Of a stretch of 41,690 nucleotides of DNA, positions 41,629-41,690 are shown in pieces. The DNA is taken from the NCBI RefSeq assembly GCF_001643375.1, contig NZ_LSHB01000038.1, positions 1-41,690 of the forward strand. The letters run 5' to 3'. A model generated the notes under the pieces. The model was not told the DNA's origin and searched no databases. It saw only the letters and a list, made by a program, of their open reading frames with translations. The position numbers and the translations under genes are program-made. The stretch's first letter is position 1. Every line of letters begins with the position of its first letter. Source of the DNA: Chryseobacterium sp. FP211-J200 (GTDB lineage Bacteria; Bacteroidota; Bacteroidia; Flavobacteriales; Weeksellaceae).

Positions 41629-41690
41629 AAAATACTAATTAACCCGTAGTGCATTATAAAAAAGGTTACCCATAATACGAAAATTTCGTA

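Overview
The window looks like a chromosome segment of a Bacteroidota bacterium, most likely a flavobacterium of the Chryseobacterium/Weeksellaceae type. The grounds are the low GC, promoters of the Bacteroidota form (TTG, about 17-20 bp, TAnnTTTG), a CTnDOT-type tra gene set (traI-traQ), SusC/RagA-type plug domains, a fused two-domain E1 keto-acid dehydrogenase and a GbsR-type regulator. Species cannot be fixed from the sequence alone. Left part (1-16519): the right-hand portion of a decaying integrative conjugative element (ICE) lying against a tRNA-Arg(ACG) gene. It opens with a very AT-rich three-gene module (HNH nuclease, caspase-like protease with a His/Cys dyad, HEPN-type RX4H protein) that looks like an undescribed defence or abortive-infection operon. 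A sharp junction near 3050 joins the remnant of a helix-turn-helix regulator to the remnant of traI. Then follow traJ, traK (in-frame TAA), traL, traM, traN (1-nt frameshift), traO and traQ, so the conjugation apparatus is probably dead. After it come an adenine methyltransferase, the leftward operon ssb - DUF932 - radC, a DUF1016 PDDEXK protein with internal repeats, a Crp-like regulator beside an SMR efflux pump, a small unknown gene and a large serine recombinase whose reading frame runs antisense into the tRNA-Arg gene. Middle part (16606-23800): ordinary chromosomal genes: a FecB-like lipoprotein, a CPBP membrane protease, rdgB, rnz, a small membrane protein broken by an in-frame TGA, and an E1 alpha/beta fusion. 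Envelope cluster (23970-36545): the most unusual chromosomal section. A TonB-type outer-membrane barrel with no recognisable plug is followed by a giant alpha-2-macroglobulin-like protein that carries a complete SusC-type plug and a GCxEQ thioester motif. Nine kb further on, an ECF sigma factor is followed by a membrane-anchored, anti-sigma-like vWA (YfbK-type) protein that also carries a SusC-type plug. The promoter regions of the barrel gene and the sigma gene share an uncommon bipartite motif (TTTCCAAC, 14-15 bp, TGCATCTTTC, TTATAAA), which suggests one regulon built on displaced plug domains. Between them sits a gbsR-type regulator with a perfect 18-bp palindrome on its promoter, plus two related small membrane proteins and a SRPBCC protein. 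Right end (36600-41690): dihydrolipoyl dehydrogenase, a patatin-like protein, an alpha/beta hydrolase, a voltage-gated-type potassium channel with a C-terminal zinc ribbon, and a Xre/RES toxin-antitoxin pair with a paired operator. No rRNA, CRISPR array or insertion sequence was seen.
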